Assembly (NCBI RefSeq): GCF_963678635.1
Contig: NC_087068.1
Coordinates: 37,705,436 to 37,769,435, forward strand
DNA length: 64,000 nt
Source of the DNA: Symsagittifera roscoffensis
Lineage: Eukaryota; Xenacoelomorpha; Acoela; Convolutidae
Reading direction: 5' to 3'
Made by a program: the position numbers and the translations under genes. The notes beneath the pieces were generated by a model. The model ran no database searches, was not told the origin of the DNA, and saw only the letters and a list, made by a program, of their open reading frames with translations. This document shows, one piece after another, positions 12,195 to 24,196 of this stretch (its first letter is position 1; every line of letters begins with the position of its first letter).

Positions 12195-12640
12195 CCCCAA
12201 GGTTTACGTTTGCCGAAGCAAAGCTTTCCAAGGTTCGCGGTTTCGTCGTTGAGCAATGGGCAACGCGTCGTGTGACGTTGGCAGAAATGCCCTCGTTTGA
12301 TGAACTGTTGTTGATATTGCAGCCGTCCCAGTAAAACGACGACTACATCATGCTAGCAATAGGAAGTAAAAATACAATCCCAAAAGCGCAGACCAAATCC
12401 GAAGGTACACTGGGGTAGATCCGATTACTGCTGACCCCACCGCAAAGGACTACACCACACTAGGAGGTGCCACACTAACGTATCCCAACAGCTTTCACAA
12501 TCAGCAGGGGATTCTGTAGAACAGTCCCCCGTTCTCGTTTCCACTAATACAGAAAGTTGTGCCAATAGTGGTCTATAAACCAAGAACAGCAAGACTACTA
12601 ATGACACTAGTCTGGTAGCTTTCAAGGCCGGATTTGAAGG
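12195..12640 (+). pseudogene. GC-richer fragment, possible decayed coding sequence
   Basis: Composition and codon-like texture differ sharply from the T-rich surroundings. One plus-strand frame reads about 43 residues (TFAEAKLSKVRGFVVEQWA, then RRVTLAEMPSFDELLLIL) to a stop near 12332, continues NDDYIMLAIGSKN and then breaks repeatedly. I recognise no family. It could be a captured gene fragment or a piece of a transposon gene. Confidence 0.3.
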
Positions 12641-12725
12641 AAAACCCCTTTCCTTACACCTTTTCTTACACCTTTCTCAGAATTTGTGAACTTACCATTT
12701 TCGAGAACCTTAGCAGCTCCGAGAT

Positions 12726-13460
12726 GTTTTCTCAGTTGGCCCAGGGGTAACGCGGATGCTTTTGACCCTCAGGTTTGCGGTTCGAGTGCCGGTTGGACCT
12801 TGTTTTTTTTTCAGTATTTATGAAATTGAATTTTTTTCGGGAAAACTTGAATTGTCGGACTTTCGTTTGTCTGCTTTTGTTTTGTCGGTTTAGTTGCCAC
12901 AATGTGGATTTTCTTGTGCTCGCAGCAATTTTCATTGTAGATGCAAGTGATTTGGCTTACTTTTGACATTTGTAAAATGAATACCACTTAGTTGTGTATT
13001 TTAAATGATTTTCCTTTTTATTTTCTTTTCGCTCAAAACTTTTATTCGGCCTAAATGGTTTCGGCTCATCTTTTAAGGACTGTTTTACTTTATTCGGTTT
13101 TGCTTCAAAAGCAGAAAAGATAGATCTGCTTCAAAGGCAAAAAATATCAGGTTGTTTGTCGAAAAATTTTATAGTTTTAAACTTGGTTGCTGAAAACTTT
13201 TTTTGACAACATGTTTTATGACAATTTTTGTGTTCGAATCAATTGGCGTCGAAACACTTGTAATCAGCTTAGGTGCCAGTTGGTAAATTCTTAAAACTGA
13301 TTTAAGAGTGTTGTATTTAACGAATGTTTTCTGAAATTGTTTTCATTTTCCTCCCAATTTTCTTCGGTTTTGTTATTTCCTTCGCATTTTCGACTCACTA
13401 GCCTGCAATGCTGCACTTGCGTTGTATCGCAAGTGATGGAAGCTCCGCTTCGCCTCTGTG
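12726..13460 (+). repeat. Complete hairpin-tailed repeat with tRNA-like head (about 735 bp)
   Basis: The head has cccaggggtaacgcggatgc (A-box region) and gcggttcgagtgcc (B box, 12777-12790). The middle carries gaattgtcggactttcgtttg, tgtcggtttagttgcc and ttcggcctaaatggtttcgg. The tail is ttgtatcgcaagtgatggaagctccgcttcgcctctgtg in outline (13421-13460). It is the best reference copy of this second family and much longer than a usual SINE. Confidence 0.75.
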
Positions 13461-14766
13461 TTGAAACTTCCTCCATAGACGTTAAGTTGCATTTGGGTCG
13501 CACTGGTACGAGCAGTCTTGTCTGTCTTTCAACTTGAATTTTAAGTGGCGAGTAAATTATCAATAACATTAGTGGGTTGCAATTGAGGAAAATATCGCTC
13601 TTGTTTTAAAATTCTTATTCTTAGACTGTTTTAGAGTTTTCTCACTATACTTTTCTGAAATTGAATTGGTTTCTCGATGCTGTAATTTGTTTTGTGAATT
13701 TCAAAATTTCGAAGATTCTAATTGTGGGTTTGTCACGTTTTTCTTTTAATTGGTCAAATGTCTTGTCCAAGTTGCAGTGGTAAAAAGTTAGCAGCAGCGC
13801 TGTGATATTTAAAAAACCATGTTCCTGGTGCTCAAAGGCCCAATAACTACTCAAACTAGCAAACCATACTTTTTTTTGAAATCAGAAGCGGAGAAAAGAA
13901 TACAGCAGAAAAATGAGTTAGATCTATTGCAACTGCTTTGCCTGACCCTTGCCGTGTCCAAATCCACTTTCATGATTTTTTGGTCCGTTTCGTCTCAATA
14001 GTATTTGCTGGTATTCAAATTGGGTTCTTGTTAACTATTTTCCCCTATTGCAGATGGGAAAAAATTCGTTACAAGTAAAAAAAATCATTTTATTTTGCTT
14101 AACCGTTGAATTAGTTCTTTATAGGGCTGGAAATTTTTTACTAGGTACCATAGGCAGAGGGGGGAATAGTTAACAAGGGTCTAAATTTGATTGCATCAAA
14201 CTACAGAGAATTTATATAGTATAAATCTCAAAACTTTATGCGCAGAGGAAACTCCGAGCCTTTGAGCCTCCAATATTCGTTGAGCGAAAGTTTTGCGAGC
14301 ACAAAATGCGATTCGAATTTTTTGAAAGCTTAAACTCTCATTCACGTTGAACTGATTACGCATTCAATGACCGTTTTATGACATTTCGCATTCAGACTTT
14401 TCTTCTGTTCAGTTTGATTTCAAGGTAAAGTAAAAACGTTGGCTTTTTGGAAATGTTTTCTTCATTCAATGTTTCAATCATTTTTTTTGAAAAAAAAAAA
14501 TAGAAATTGCACATACAAAATTTGATATTTATGATAACTATAATAAGTTGAATTCAGCGTTTTGCTTGTGTGAAAATAAGATAAGCGCAAATATACAATT
14601 AATTTTTGGTAATTTTACCGTCTGAAATTTGAAATTCAACCGAATTCGGTAAAAATTTTGATTGTTTTGTCAACACTTGCTTTATCTGAAAGATTAGTTT
14701 CTAATTCAGAGATTCTGACAGTGAATTTTAAATTTTATTGTAAAGTTATTCACAGTTTGGTCATTC
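13461..14766. other. Upstream region of the H1 gene
   Basis: AT-rich with no repeats I can place and no coding sequence. It should contain the H1 promoter and 5' UTR; no TATA box or other element stands out near the start codon. Confidence 0.5.
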
Positions 14767-15524
14767 ATGGGAAGAGGATCGAAGAGGAAAAACGAAGAGC
14801 GAGAGGAACAGAAGAAAGGAGACGAGATCAAGTCGGCGAAGAAGAGGAAAATGGAGAGATCCCCTTCGCCAGTGCCTCAATCGCCCCAACACACATCCAA
14901 ACCTGCCAAGAATCCAAAATTTTCCGAAATGATTATAGGCCTCTTTTCTTTTCCCATCTGGTCGATTTTTTGCAAAATTTGAGCTTGTTTGCATTTAAGT
15001 TTAACGATGAAAATTTTAAATGCCAATTTTTTTGGTTCGCTTCAAGGCAGATTTAATAAAAATTGGTTGTCCAGAACTATACAAGATAATAATCAATTTT
15101 CTAAGCTGTTTTAGGGAAGTTATAAATTTCGTGGGAAAAGAAAAAAGAGCCCGTTATAGAAGCTCTAACATCTTTGAACAATCGAAGAGGCGTAAGCAGG
15201 GCTGCTATTCAGAAATATGTCAAAGAACATTTCAATGTGAAGGAAAGATTGTTGACAGGAATGATAAGGAAGAACATTTTGGCTATGTTGGATGAAGGGA
15301 CTATACTACATGCCAATGAAAATGCAACCGGTGCCGCTGGGTATTTTAAGCTCCCCAAGAAAAAGCCAGCAGCTCAAGGTCAAATGCAGCAGTCGCCTGC
15401 TGAAACTCCTTCGAGATCAAATTCGACTCCCAGAAAGCCGAAATTGCCTAGAAGTTCTTCTAAGCCGAAGATAGCGAAGAAATCGGAGACAATAGCCAAA
15501 TCAGCGACTAAAGCAAGGAAGTGA
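14767..15524 (+). CDS. Linker histone H1-like protein, two exons
   Basis: Linker histones bind nucleosomes at the DNA entry/exit site and compact chromatin in the nucleus. Exons are 14767-14938 and 15160-15524 (178 aa). The N-terminal arm (about residues 1-48) is rich in Lys, Arg and Glu. Residues about 50-123 read as a winged-helix globular domain: KFSEMI, then EALTSLNNRRGVSRAAIQKY, then MIRKNIL, ending in the typical small-residue/FKL motif (GAAGYFKL). The tail is Lys/Ser/Pro/Ala-rich, as in H1, but short at about 55 aa. The split codon for Glu58 joins perfectly across a 221-bp intron that begins GC, not GT, and both splice ends carry TTATAG. I see no histone-type 3' stem-loop after the stop, so with the intron this looks like a replication-independent H1. 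The family call is firm; the subtype is unknown. Confidence 0.85.
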
Positions 15525-16365
15525 TTAGACTGTAGAGTGAACTCTGGTCACACAAACTGTTTTGAATCTTTAGTTTAAAAGCCGGAAAAGTTTTGGTTTC
15601 CTACAGATAGTATTTTATTTATTTTTTAGTTCGGCAAATTTATGTTTCATCATCTGGTTTTGATCACAGATTTATAAGAGGGACCGAAGAAGTTCATTTT
15701 ACAGTCACATCTGGCAATTATTTTTCCTATCGCTTTTGATGCTTTGTGCGTAGTTTTTACCATGCGTGGGGGGTTTTTGGATAGTACGCATTATGAAATT
15801 AGGTGGAACATTTTAGAAAAAGTTGGTTTTTGTTGGTTTCATGGCTGACATCTACATTTTTGTCGGCTTAGTTGGGCTGATTTTTTGTTCTAACCATGAA
15901 GTGGAAAGAAACTCCGTATTCCGGATATTCGATTTTTTTCTCTCATAAAACCATAAACAACGAAGACGCGTCGCATCGTACAATGTCCATTGGAAGCCCT
16001 TTGAGTTATGATTTGATAAAAAAAATTGAAAATGTTCGGCAGTTTTAGACTATCGTCTGTCTGCTTAATTCGGCTTAAATTTCGCAGAACGGACCTTCTA
16101 GATGAGATTCATTTTATATTGCAATCGAAGCTTTTTTGACGTTCCCTTGAGTTACAACTGTAATAATGCAAGTAATTTAGAGTTTCCAAGTTATAATGGT
16201 CCAGCTAATTTAGTTCTGAAGGTTTTTTTTGCATGTTTGGCAGTGTTTTTATAGTTTGACCTTCAAACAGCTAATGTCAATTTTCGCCGATGTGTCAAAA
16301 TTTGTTTTATTTCGTTTGTAAATTTATCAACTCCGAGTTAAGTACAATTCCCGTTTTTTTACACT
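15525..16365. other. Downstream of H1, repeat fragments only
   Basis: 3' flank of H1, then pieces of the T-rich repeats (tttttgtcggcttagttggg near 15860; cgtctgtctgcttaattcggc near 16050). No gene. Confidence 0.5.
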
Positions 16366-16760
16366 TGCGAAGCTAGTGTATTTGTACGATCCATCTTTTT
16401 TTTTCCAACCTAAGTCGCAAATATTGGTGCCACTTTTGGGACACCTTTACAGCTTTCTTTTAGCATGTGCTTTGACATTCGAATAGCAATAAGTTAACAC
16501 AGTTGATGTATTTTTAATTCATCGAATGAACCGAAACAACAGAACAATAATGAAAACTCGATTTCAGAATTTTTCTAACTCAATATATCTCGCAATTTTT
16601 TGAAATGCATAATTTCAGCATAATGTGGCTTTATGCTTTGCGATTTGCTACTTGCAAAGTTACTGTGGATGCCTTCAATTTGTTATATTCAAATTTAATA
16701 CTCAAAGTTAATACTAATGGTGATTTGTGCCACTTTTGCTGAATGGCTTTGGCAATTTAT
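16366..16760 (+). repeat. SINE-like repeat, 5' part
   Basis: It matches the longer variant at 39951 through the cttgcgaagctagtgta head, tcgcaaat-ttggtgcc and the ttcatcgaatgaaccgaaac block. The tail is absent and the next repeat starts shortly after. Confidence 0.65.
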
Positions 16761-16784
16761 TAGCATGTGTAGCTGCTTTATGTA

Positions 16785-17340
16785 GCTCCCTTAAGGCCAT
16801 CTACTTTTCTTCGAAATTCAAAAGTTGAAGGTTTTTGAAAAAAAAACAAGTCGGTCGTTTTTCAGTTTCCTTGCGTTCATTAGTCTTTTCCGATCTTCGA
16901 TTGGCTATGTTCTCATTGTTTGGCTTGAAAGGAAATTAAAAGGTTTCGAGTGATATTATATTGGCTCCGTGGCGTTATATTGCTTCATTTGATGAGCAAA
17001 ATAAGTGTAAGTAAGTTTTTCGACAAGGGGACTGAGCGGTTGGTTAATGCGCTCCAAATTCAATTGGTGTAGTTCATTGGTCTGATTATTAGAAGAGACG
17101 CTAATTACATCCTTTTGTGACTTACACTAACGTTGGGGATAGATTGAAGAAAAAATGGTTTGAAACTGTTTTCTACTTTTATTATTTCGTCAGTTTTTCA
17201 AACAAATTTGTTTTAATTGGCCTTAAAATGCAGTTGAAACATTAAGGGCTTCCCCCTGGTATACGAGAAGTCATGTTTTTATTTTGTAGCATTTTTGCTT
17301 TAGTTAGTTACATCGCAACTGATACGAAGCTCTGTGTTAA
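16785..17340 (+). repeat. Composite repeat with a degenerate tRNA-like head and tail
   Basis: The first part (16790-16930) belongs to a dispersed family marked by ttcgaaattcaaaagttgaag and cagtttccttgcgttcatt; other copies are at 1-120, 27755-27890 and 37280-37330. At about 17037 tgagcggttggttaatgcg looks like a Pol III A box of a Ser/Leu-type tRNA. The stretch ends with a damaged tail atcgcaactgatacgaagctctgtg (17308-17338). Confidence 0.6.
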
Positions 17341-17452
17341 ATTTTGATCATGTTTATCACGAACAGCTCTTCATGTATATTTTCATTTTGTCTGATTTGC
17401 ACGGAAATAATTTCCAAAGACTTCAAATTAAGTTCAGACACATGATGCGAGC

Positions 17453-20400
17453 TTAGGTCTTTCGTCTGGTGATGTGGTCGTACAGAACAATCTGGTTGTA
17501 ATGAGGCGGGTACTCTTCGTTGTTTTCTATTTTGGTCCGAGTTGAGTTGTCTCCTGGCGTGGAAGCCTGAAACATAGAAATTAGGAAATAACTTATTGAG
17601 TTGTTTGAAAGATTTTGCTTTTTTTTCACTTGCAAGAGCAACTGACTTGTAATCGGGAACTAGATTTTTTCCCGGTAAACAAGTTTTTGTACACATAAAT
17701 GGTTTCGGCTGATGTTGTACCGGCTTAGTCATTTTGTTATGTGTTATATCAAAGGCCAAAAAAATCCTATCGGACAAACTCAGGTATTATGAAAATGTAT
17801 GGAATTGGGTTTTTTTATTTTAAGTTTTTGAGAAGCTTTTGAAAGTTATTCACTTTTTGCAAAAAATTTAAATCAGTAGAAACTACTCTACCAAGTTTTA
17901 AAAACGACGTATCAATGGGAAGACCGCCTACTCACCTGTGCGCTGCATCATCTGGTCTCTTTTTACTTAACCCTACTGTCTACAGCCTTCAAAAAAGTCT
18001 ATGGGGGAATATTTGACCCATGTTTTCAATTTTTTTTTCATTTTCTCAAATAATCCCCTTCTAAATCTGAGATTTTGGGTTCAATGGATAAAACGGGTCA
18101 TGCTAATAGATAACACGGGTCATGCATTAACGGCTGAGCCCAAATTTGTCTCCTCAAAAAGTCATGGCCCTGGGAACAGTCAAATTTTTTATTGTCTTGA
18201 CATTTTTTTAAAAAATCTTTTTGACTTATCTCGGAACCCACCCGCCCAAGTCTGAGTTTTTGGTATCAATTCAAGTAACGATTTGTGGAAAATTTTCGTG
18301 CATGTGCGGCTACTCCCAAATTTTGTATAGAAAAAGTAATGGCTCTCGGAAATGTCAATAATTGGTTTGTTGTACCGTCTTTAGAAACAATTTTTCCTAG
18401 AGAAGCGGCAGCTCCTTATTTTTGCAAGAAAATATTATGTATTTGAGAAGATTGCATTTTCTCATAAATTTCCACTCTTCTCTTTTATTTTAACAGAGAA
18501 ACAACTTAGGTTTTGGGCAAAGTCCAATTTTTGAAATAACCTATTTCATCCCGCATCAGTAAATATCAAATTACTACCTCAGCTCTTGCTGGGCTCCATA
18601 ATTTTCTTTCATGGAGACCTACAAACATTTTGGTTTACCTTGTTTTTTTTTCAATCTTGTCACTTAGTTTAGTAGAGAAACAACTAAGATTTTGGGCAAA
18701 GGTCAACAAATTCCAAAAATTTTAAACAGCTACCTTCAGCTTTAGCTGTGCCTCTAGTTTTCTTTTATCGAGACCTGAACATTTTGGTTCACCTAGATTT
18801 TTAAAATAAAAATTTTTTTTTACTTCAATTTTGTCTTTTTTGTATTTGTGATGTATCGCAAGCTGTGCGAAGCTCCGCTGTACTTCTGTGTTATTTTTTC
18901 TAAATAAATTTATTATTTATAAATAAATAAGTTTCGGCTGGCTTCCCGATTTTTTTTTCGGAATGCAATTTATATAATCTGGTGTGCTTTTCGAGTAGTT
19001 TCCCTCCAAAGCATAGGCTTTTTATTCAAACAGTTTGCTCCTGTTTGATAAACACATGTATTATGAAAATGTATAGGATTTGGTTTTCATTTTCAAATTT
19101 TTCTAAGACACTTAGGGAAAAAGACACTTATTTGTGCTCGGTCATTGATTATCAATGCTTGCTAAGTCTGTTTAGGAGCCTCATCCTTATGCCGACTTTT
19201 ATTGCATAGATTTTTTTGACTTTTTCAGCTTACTTTGTTTTTACAATTTAGTTCTTTTTTCTATTCAACATATTTTAATGCAATGTTTAAATTATATCGC
19301 ATATGTTGCAAAGCTCCGCTTCGCCTCTGTGATTGACAACGGGACAAGGCATTAACCGACAGATTAACTAGATATCAAGCAAAAGTTATCTAAACCTTAA
19401 GAAACTTTCAAAGCAATGTAAACTATCGCATTCCTTTTACAGGGATAAGCTATAAGCATCCTGTTTCCGTGGTTAGCTCCATATATGGTTTGATTAAGTT
19501 GAAGTATTGCCGATTAAAGAAAAACGAAAAGCGGATGAAAATTTTCTTCTTAAAATTGGGCTTCTAGTGGAAATATTATTTGCGACCATAAATATAAATT
19601 TAGCACAATACGAGTTTTGTTTGATGGGAACTTTTCAAATACGATAACTTACTTTTGGGTCGACGTTGATTATCTTGCGGTCTCGTTTGCTTTTAAATAA
19701 CAGCCCTGAAGTGTTTTCAGTGATCACTTCAAAATTGGAGGTGTGATTACTGGTCGATTTCTGCGTCTCCCAGTTGTAGAAACTGAGGTCAGAAGCACGT
19801 GGCAGCAGTCTCTTCTTTCCCGTGAAGTAGGGTCCAAAGTCTTCGCTCTTGAGTCGATGGGCGTAGTCGATGTATCCAGAGATTTCTTGGCTCTTTGCGT
19901 TTCGGTCACGGATGAAAATTATTGTCTGAAATCAAATGCAAATTCGCAAGTTCCCTATTTAGCAATTTCCCTTTCCATGATGGTGCTTTATGTATAATTT
20001 TCACGCCTAAACGAAGACTATATTTGAACAAACTCATGTCTTTGCTTTTTTACGCTTGCGACTAGCAAACTTTATCAAACTGGAATATAGACTTTTTTCG
20101 AGTTGACAACTTAAGCAACAGAATCACTTGTATCTTGGCTCATAATGATTTCAACTTCTGAGCGTTTCCAGCCAATTTAGCCTGTAGGTAACGAATATGT
20201 CTGTGACGGTAAAGGTCCTGCTCTCGAATCTGACTAGGACCTGTTTTTTTTAAACGGGAAATTTTCTGTTTCACCTAAAATTGTGGGCCAGTGTTTTGTC
20301 TGCTTATCTGTTGTCGGCTTAGTTGTCAGATCTTGGAATCGTTTTTCTTTTGCTGCGCTCTTTTTTCTATAATGTTGCTTTTAGTGGTTGATTTACTCCT

Positions 20401-23334
20401 TAAAATTGTAATTTTACTGATTACGTAATTCCTTCTTTGTTTTTTTTGTTTCGTATAAAAAGAATTATTTGGCCCAAATTAATTCTAATTTATTCGGCCT
20501 ATCTTTTAATGTCTTCATGGCCTTTTTTTGGGTCGTTTCAAGGGAAGCATAGCTTGAGCACTCCATTCCGCACTTTTCATGTTGGTTGTTGGTCCAATCG
20601 GTTTGTTGAAGTTTCTTTTTTTTATTATGGAAAATTATTTCCAAATTCATTTCTCAGACCGCTTACTTATCCGCTGGTGTGTCTGTGCACTCCCCCAGAG
20701 TCTCTTTTTACTTGACCCTCTGTCTACAGCCTTCGAAAAAGACCCCTCCCAAATCTATTTTTTGGTTTCATTGAATAGAATGGTTTGGCAAAGCTCCCTG
20801 CACGAGATCTGAGATTTTGGGTTCAATCGGAATTACAGTTTGCGTGAATCCTTTCTGCTTCGCGTTTCTGCCTACTTTTTTTCACACAAAAAGCTATGAT
20901 TCTCGAAAATGTCAATTTTTTGAATAGTCGACAGTTTTTGGACTTTTCTCGCTAACTATCCTGCCAAGTCTGATATCATAGAAATAATCGAAACAGCAGG
21001 TTGTTGAAAGCCTATCTTTTTAATGGGCTATGCCCAGTTTGCTTCAGAAAAAAATTATGGCCTTCAAACAAGTCAAAGTTTTGAATCTATGACAGTTTTT
21101 TGGAAGTTTGTTGACATTACGCGAAAATTACCGGTCCAAATCTCAGGTGTTCAATCGATAAACCCGGCTTTAATCTTCTCTGCTTAAACTGCCATAACCT
21201 GCTGTTTGCAGGAAAAAGTCATCGAATCGGGAATCATTTTGACCGTTTTATAGAACTTTTGACCGTTTTTATAAATTTTATGAATTTTCTTAAAATTTAC
21301 AGAATCCAATCTGAGATGAAAAGTTCACCTGAAAGAACCGGTTGCGATAATGGCGCCTGTAGAACCTGAATCTTTTGTATGAGAAAAGTTATCTCTTTGG
21401 GAAAATTGATTATCTCGAAAAAATTTTTACTCTTCTCACTTATTTTAGTAGAGAAACATTTAAGGTTTTGGGCAAAGTCCAATTTTTTGAAATCATATTT
21501 TTGTGCCGCGTCAGTATAGCAAGTTCATGCAATATCAAAAACATACCTCCAGAATTAGTTGGGCCGCTAGTTGTTTTTTATCTAGACATACGAAAATTTT
21601 GCTTCACTTGGTTTTTTTTATCATTTAATTTTTTTCGACTTATCTTTTCTTATGTTTGTGTTGTATCTCAAGTGGTGCGAAGCTCCGCTTCGCCGCTGTG
21701 CATGAAAATTAGAGCTTGCGGATTATGAATCTTGGAACATACAATATTTTTTCGAATTACTTCCTATTTTAAGCGCTCTTGATGCAGAATAAGTGGAAAT
21801 TGTCAATGAAATCCAAGACATTTGTCGCAATGCAGAATTGTGTGGCGTATAAAAATATGGCATTAAGGTTTTTAATAATTTGACTTGACTGATGGAAAAA
21901 TTTTATATACTTTTTTTTATCACCGCTTTCGTCTGATTTTGGTCTTGCCGAAGACTTAACAGGCACCAAAGATTTAAGTCTAGTGATTCTAACATGTTTC
22001 TAGTCAAGCCCTATAATTTATGCTTAAAAATTCCAAGGTTTTTTTAACAAAATATTCAAAAATTAGTTTTCAATGTGTACTGTGAATAATCATTAATATT
22101 TGGCGAGTACTCACTGTCATCTTTCCGGATCTGTTGGCCTCCTCTCGTTTGGCTAGTTCTTTCAGCAGAGGATTCTTGATCGACTTCCCGTAGCTGGCGA
22201 GAGTCCTAAGAATGAATAGGGATAGGCGATTGCAGTGCAAGTAGCACAGAATGTTCCGACTTTGCAAATTTTTATGACAAAATAGAAATAAGAAACAAAT
22301 TTTTGATTGTTTTAAATGGATTTTTTTATTTTGACTTAGAATCGATTTTTTTGTTTCAGATAAAAAGTCTTGAACACAATGATCGCGTCATAGAAAACTT
22401 TCCCGGCTTTTAAAGGCGCTCCAGTTTCAAGAAAGCTGGCCTGAGAAATTGTTTGGACTCTTTTGATTTTATTCATCTCTTTTTTGAGTTTTTGTTTTAC
22501 GATAATGAGCACCGGTTAGTCGTTGGAGGCAGTTCAAGTGTGTATACGTCGTGCTCACGAGAATTCAGCAGTTGCAGCATGGCCAGACTTACATCTCCTG
22601 GTTGGTCTTGGAGAGTTTGGAGGCCTCTGCCAACTCCTTCCGCTTCTCGAACTCGGACCTCTTCAGTACCTCCCCACTGCCCCTGTAGCCCAACTCCACC
22701 AGCTGACGCGCCAGATCCTCATCCTATCCCACGAAATAATATTGTTACTATTGTTTTGTATACTTTCGAGAGCAAGTGTCTTGTAAATTTTTTGTACGCA
22801 GCCGTCAAAAAAGCGAAGTGGAGCATGTAAACTCAATTGTACTGCATTTCCTTTTGTTTTAACATTGATCTTATTAAGCTCTAGCGATCTAATATGGTAG
22901 CGTTCAATCATTGTTTTGAATTTGAAAAACTTATTTAACAAATTTTGGCTGGCTGAGTTTGGTTGCGGTCGAAATTTTCTCAAATTGTTTTCAAATGCTC
23001 TCAACGATTATAACATGAAATATTTACTGTTTATTTGTTTTTCTTCTGTTTTTGAGAAAGTGCTCTACGATGCTTAACGTGTTTTTTCTTCGAGCTTTTT
23101 AAATTTTGGTAAGGTGAGTTATTCTAATGGAAATGATCGGAACACGCGATGCTATATCAGTTGAAGTTTCATTTTTTGAGTATGAATACAATAAAAAAAA
23201 AGATGAGAGTATTGGTTTGTTTCTCTCACCTCCAAGTAGAAGAGATCTGCCACTGTTATCTGGGCATCGAGGAAGTCCTCGTAGGTGGCGAAATCTGAGA
23301 TCATAGTGTCTCCTCCCAAATTTTCCTCCTCCAT
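17453..23334 (-). CDS. CFAP299: Cilia- and flagella-associated protein 299 (CFAP299, C4orf22 family), five exons
   Basis: CFAP299 is a small conserved protein of organisms with motile cilia and sperm flagella; its molecular role is poorly known. Exons on the minus strand are 23334-23230, 22723-22593, 22205-22115, 19925-19653 and 17566-17453. All have GT-AG borders, the phases match, and together they give 237 aa, close to the roughly 233 aa of the human protein. Recognisable blocks in order are [98 protein letters not shown] and PGDNSTRT...YDHITRRK. The start at 23334 is the first ATG in frame with the conserved block and lies close upstream of it. The gene is head to head with the coiled-coil gene starting at 24197. 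Its introns hold several tRNA-headed repeats, all antisense to it. Identification rests on remembered family sequence. Confidence 0.93.
17640..18890 (+). repeat. Long hairpin-tailed repeat, copy B (head lost)
   Basis: It shares ctacagccttc-aaaaagtct, aatctgagattttgggttcaat, gttttgggcaaag and atctagac-like phrases with copies A and C. The final third, around gggcaaagtccaattttt, is doubled (18497 and 18672). The tail at 18853-18890 is damaged (tgtgcgaagctccgctgtac). It lies in the last CFAP299 intron, antisense to that gene. Confidence 0.6.
19294..19332 (+). repeat. Isolated hairpin tail
   Basis: atatcgcatatgttgcaaagc then tccgcttcgcctctgtg: a solitary tail with little recognisable body before it, in the last CFAP299 intron. 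Confidence 0.6.
20050..21705 (+). repeat. Long hairpin-tailed repeat, copy C
   Basis: A tRNA-like head at 20185-20245 (tgtaggtaacgaatatgtct; ctctcgaatctgac as B box), then the body of copies A and B, and a perfect tail hairpin gcgaagc-tcc-gcttcgc (21678-21694) with ccgctgtg. It sits upstream of CFAP299 exon 4 in an intron, antisense to the gene. Confidence 0.65.
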
Positions 23335-24196
23335 TTCTCACAATCTGTTTTTTAATTTATAACTGGTAAAGCAAAGGTATATATTATTGCTCTCTGATAA
23401 GCGGATTTAGAACCTTATTTGTAAACCTCGTGTGTTAGGTAATGAAATCGAGGTACAAAGTACAATGTGTTTTTGTTTCGCTACGAGGTTGATCTTGACA
23501 GATGTGGAAAAGTATGTTGGTCCCAAGCACTTTTTAAATACGGTTTTTAGGTATTTGTTTGTATATTCAACTATAAGCAATTCCCCACGTGCGCTTTGAT
23601 TTATTAATGCATCAAATATGAGTTTTCGTTTGACTGCGTTTATCGATTTTTTGTACCATTCAACGCGGTCCGTATTATGTATAACAATAAATTTGCTAGA
23701 TTAATTCAATTTGAATACAGTATTTGAATGATTAGTGGTACAAGATTTTTAAAGCTACCAAACGCACGTGTTTTGATTTTTAAATCATACTGTTTGAGTG
23801 TACAGGAACAATAGTTAGTACTAGTAAACAACTGATTATGAATGTATTGTGATTCCTTTTAAAATCGGCGACCAATTTATGGGTTGCGGTGTCAAAGTAC
23901 CTACTATTTTGTTTACCCCTTAGAGTAATTTTTCGCATTATTTTTGATATATTTTTCATATAAAAAACACATATTATTTTAAAATTATTTTTCTAATTCA
24001 AAATTATAGCTGCTAACTTGAACCATAAAAAATTGTTCATAAAGTTCATTTCTGTGTATTTGGTTCTTATGTTTCAGTCCTATTAAAACAAAAAAGAGTC
24101 AACAATTTACCTCGTGAAACGTAATTCTTGAAAATATATTTTACTCCTTTGATATTTACTAAAAATTTTAACAAAGCAAACGGAAAATTACACGAG
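23335..24196. promoter_or_regulatory. Shared intergenic region of a head-to-head gene pair (candidate bidirectional promoter)
   Basis: The 862 bp between the start codon of CFAP299 (-) and that of the coiled-coil gene (+) contains no other gene. It must hold both promoters and 5' UTRs. It is AT-rich with no CpG-dense core. I looked for an RFX-type X-box, common at ciliary genes, and found only weak matches (for example around 23881-23897), so I make no claim. The half nearest 24197 (from about 23905) was duplicated into intron 1 of the coiled-coil gene. Confidence 0.5.

Noticed and set aside
22453-22830. Plus-strand ORFs of 125 and 87 codons
   Set aside because: Shadows of CFAP299 exon 2, which is on the minus strand.
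23881-23897. Possible RFX X-box between CFAP299 and the coiled-coil gene
   Set aside because: Half-sites do not match the consensus on both sides.
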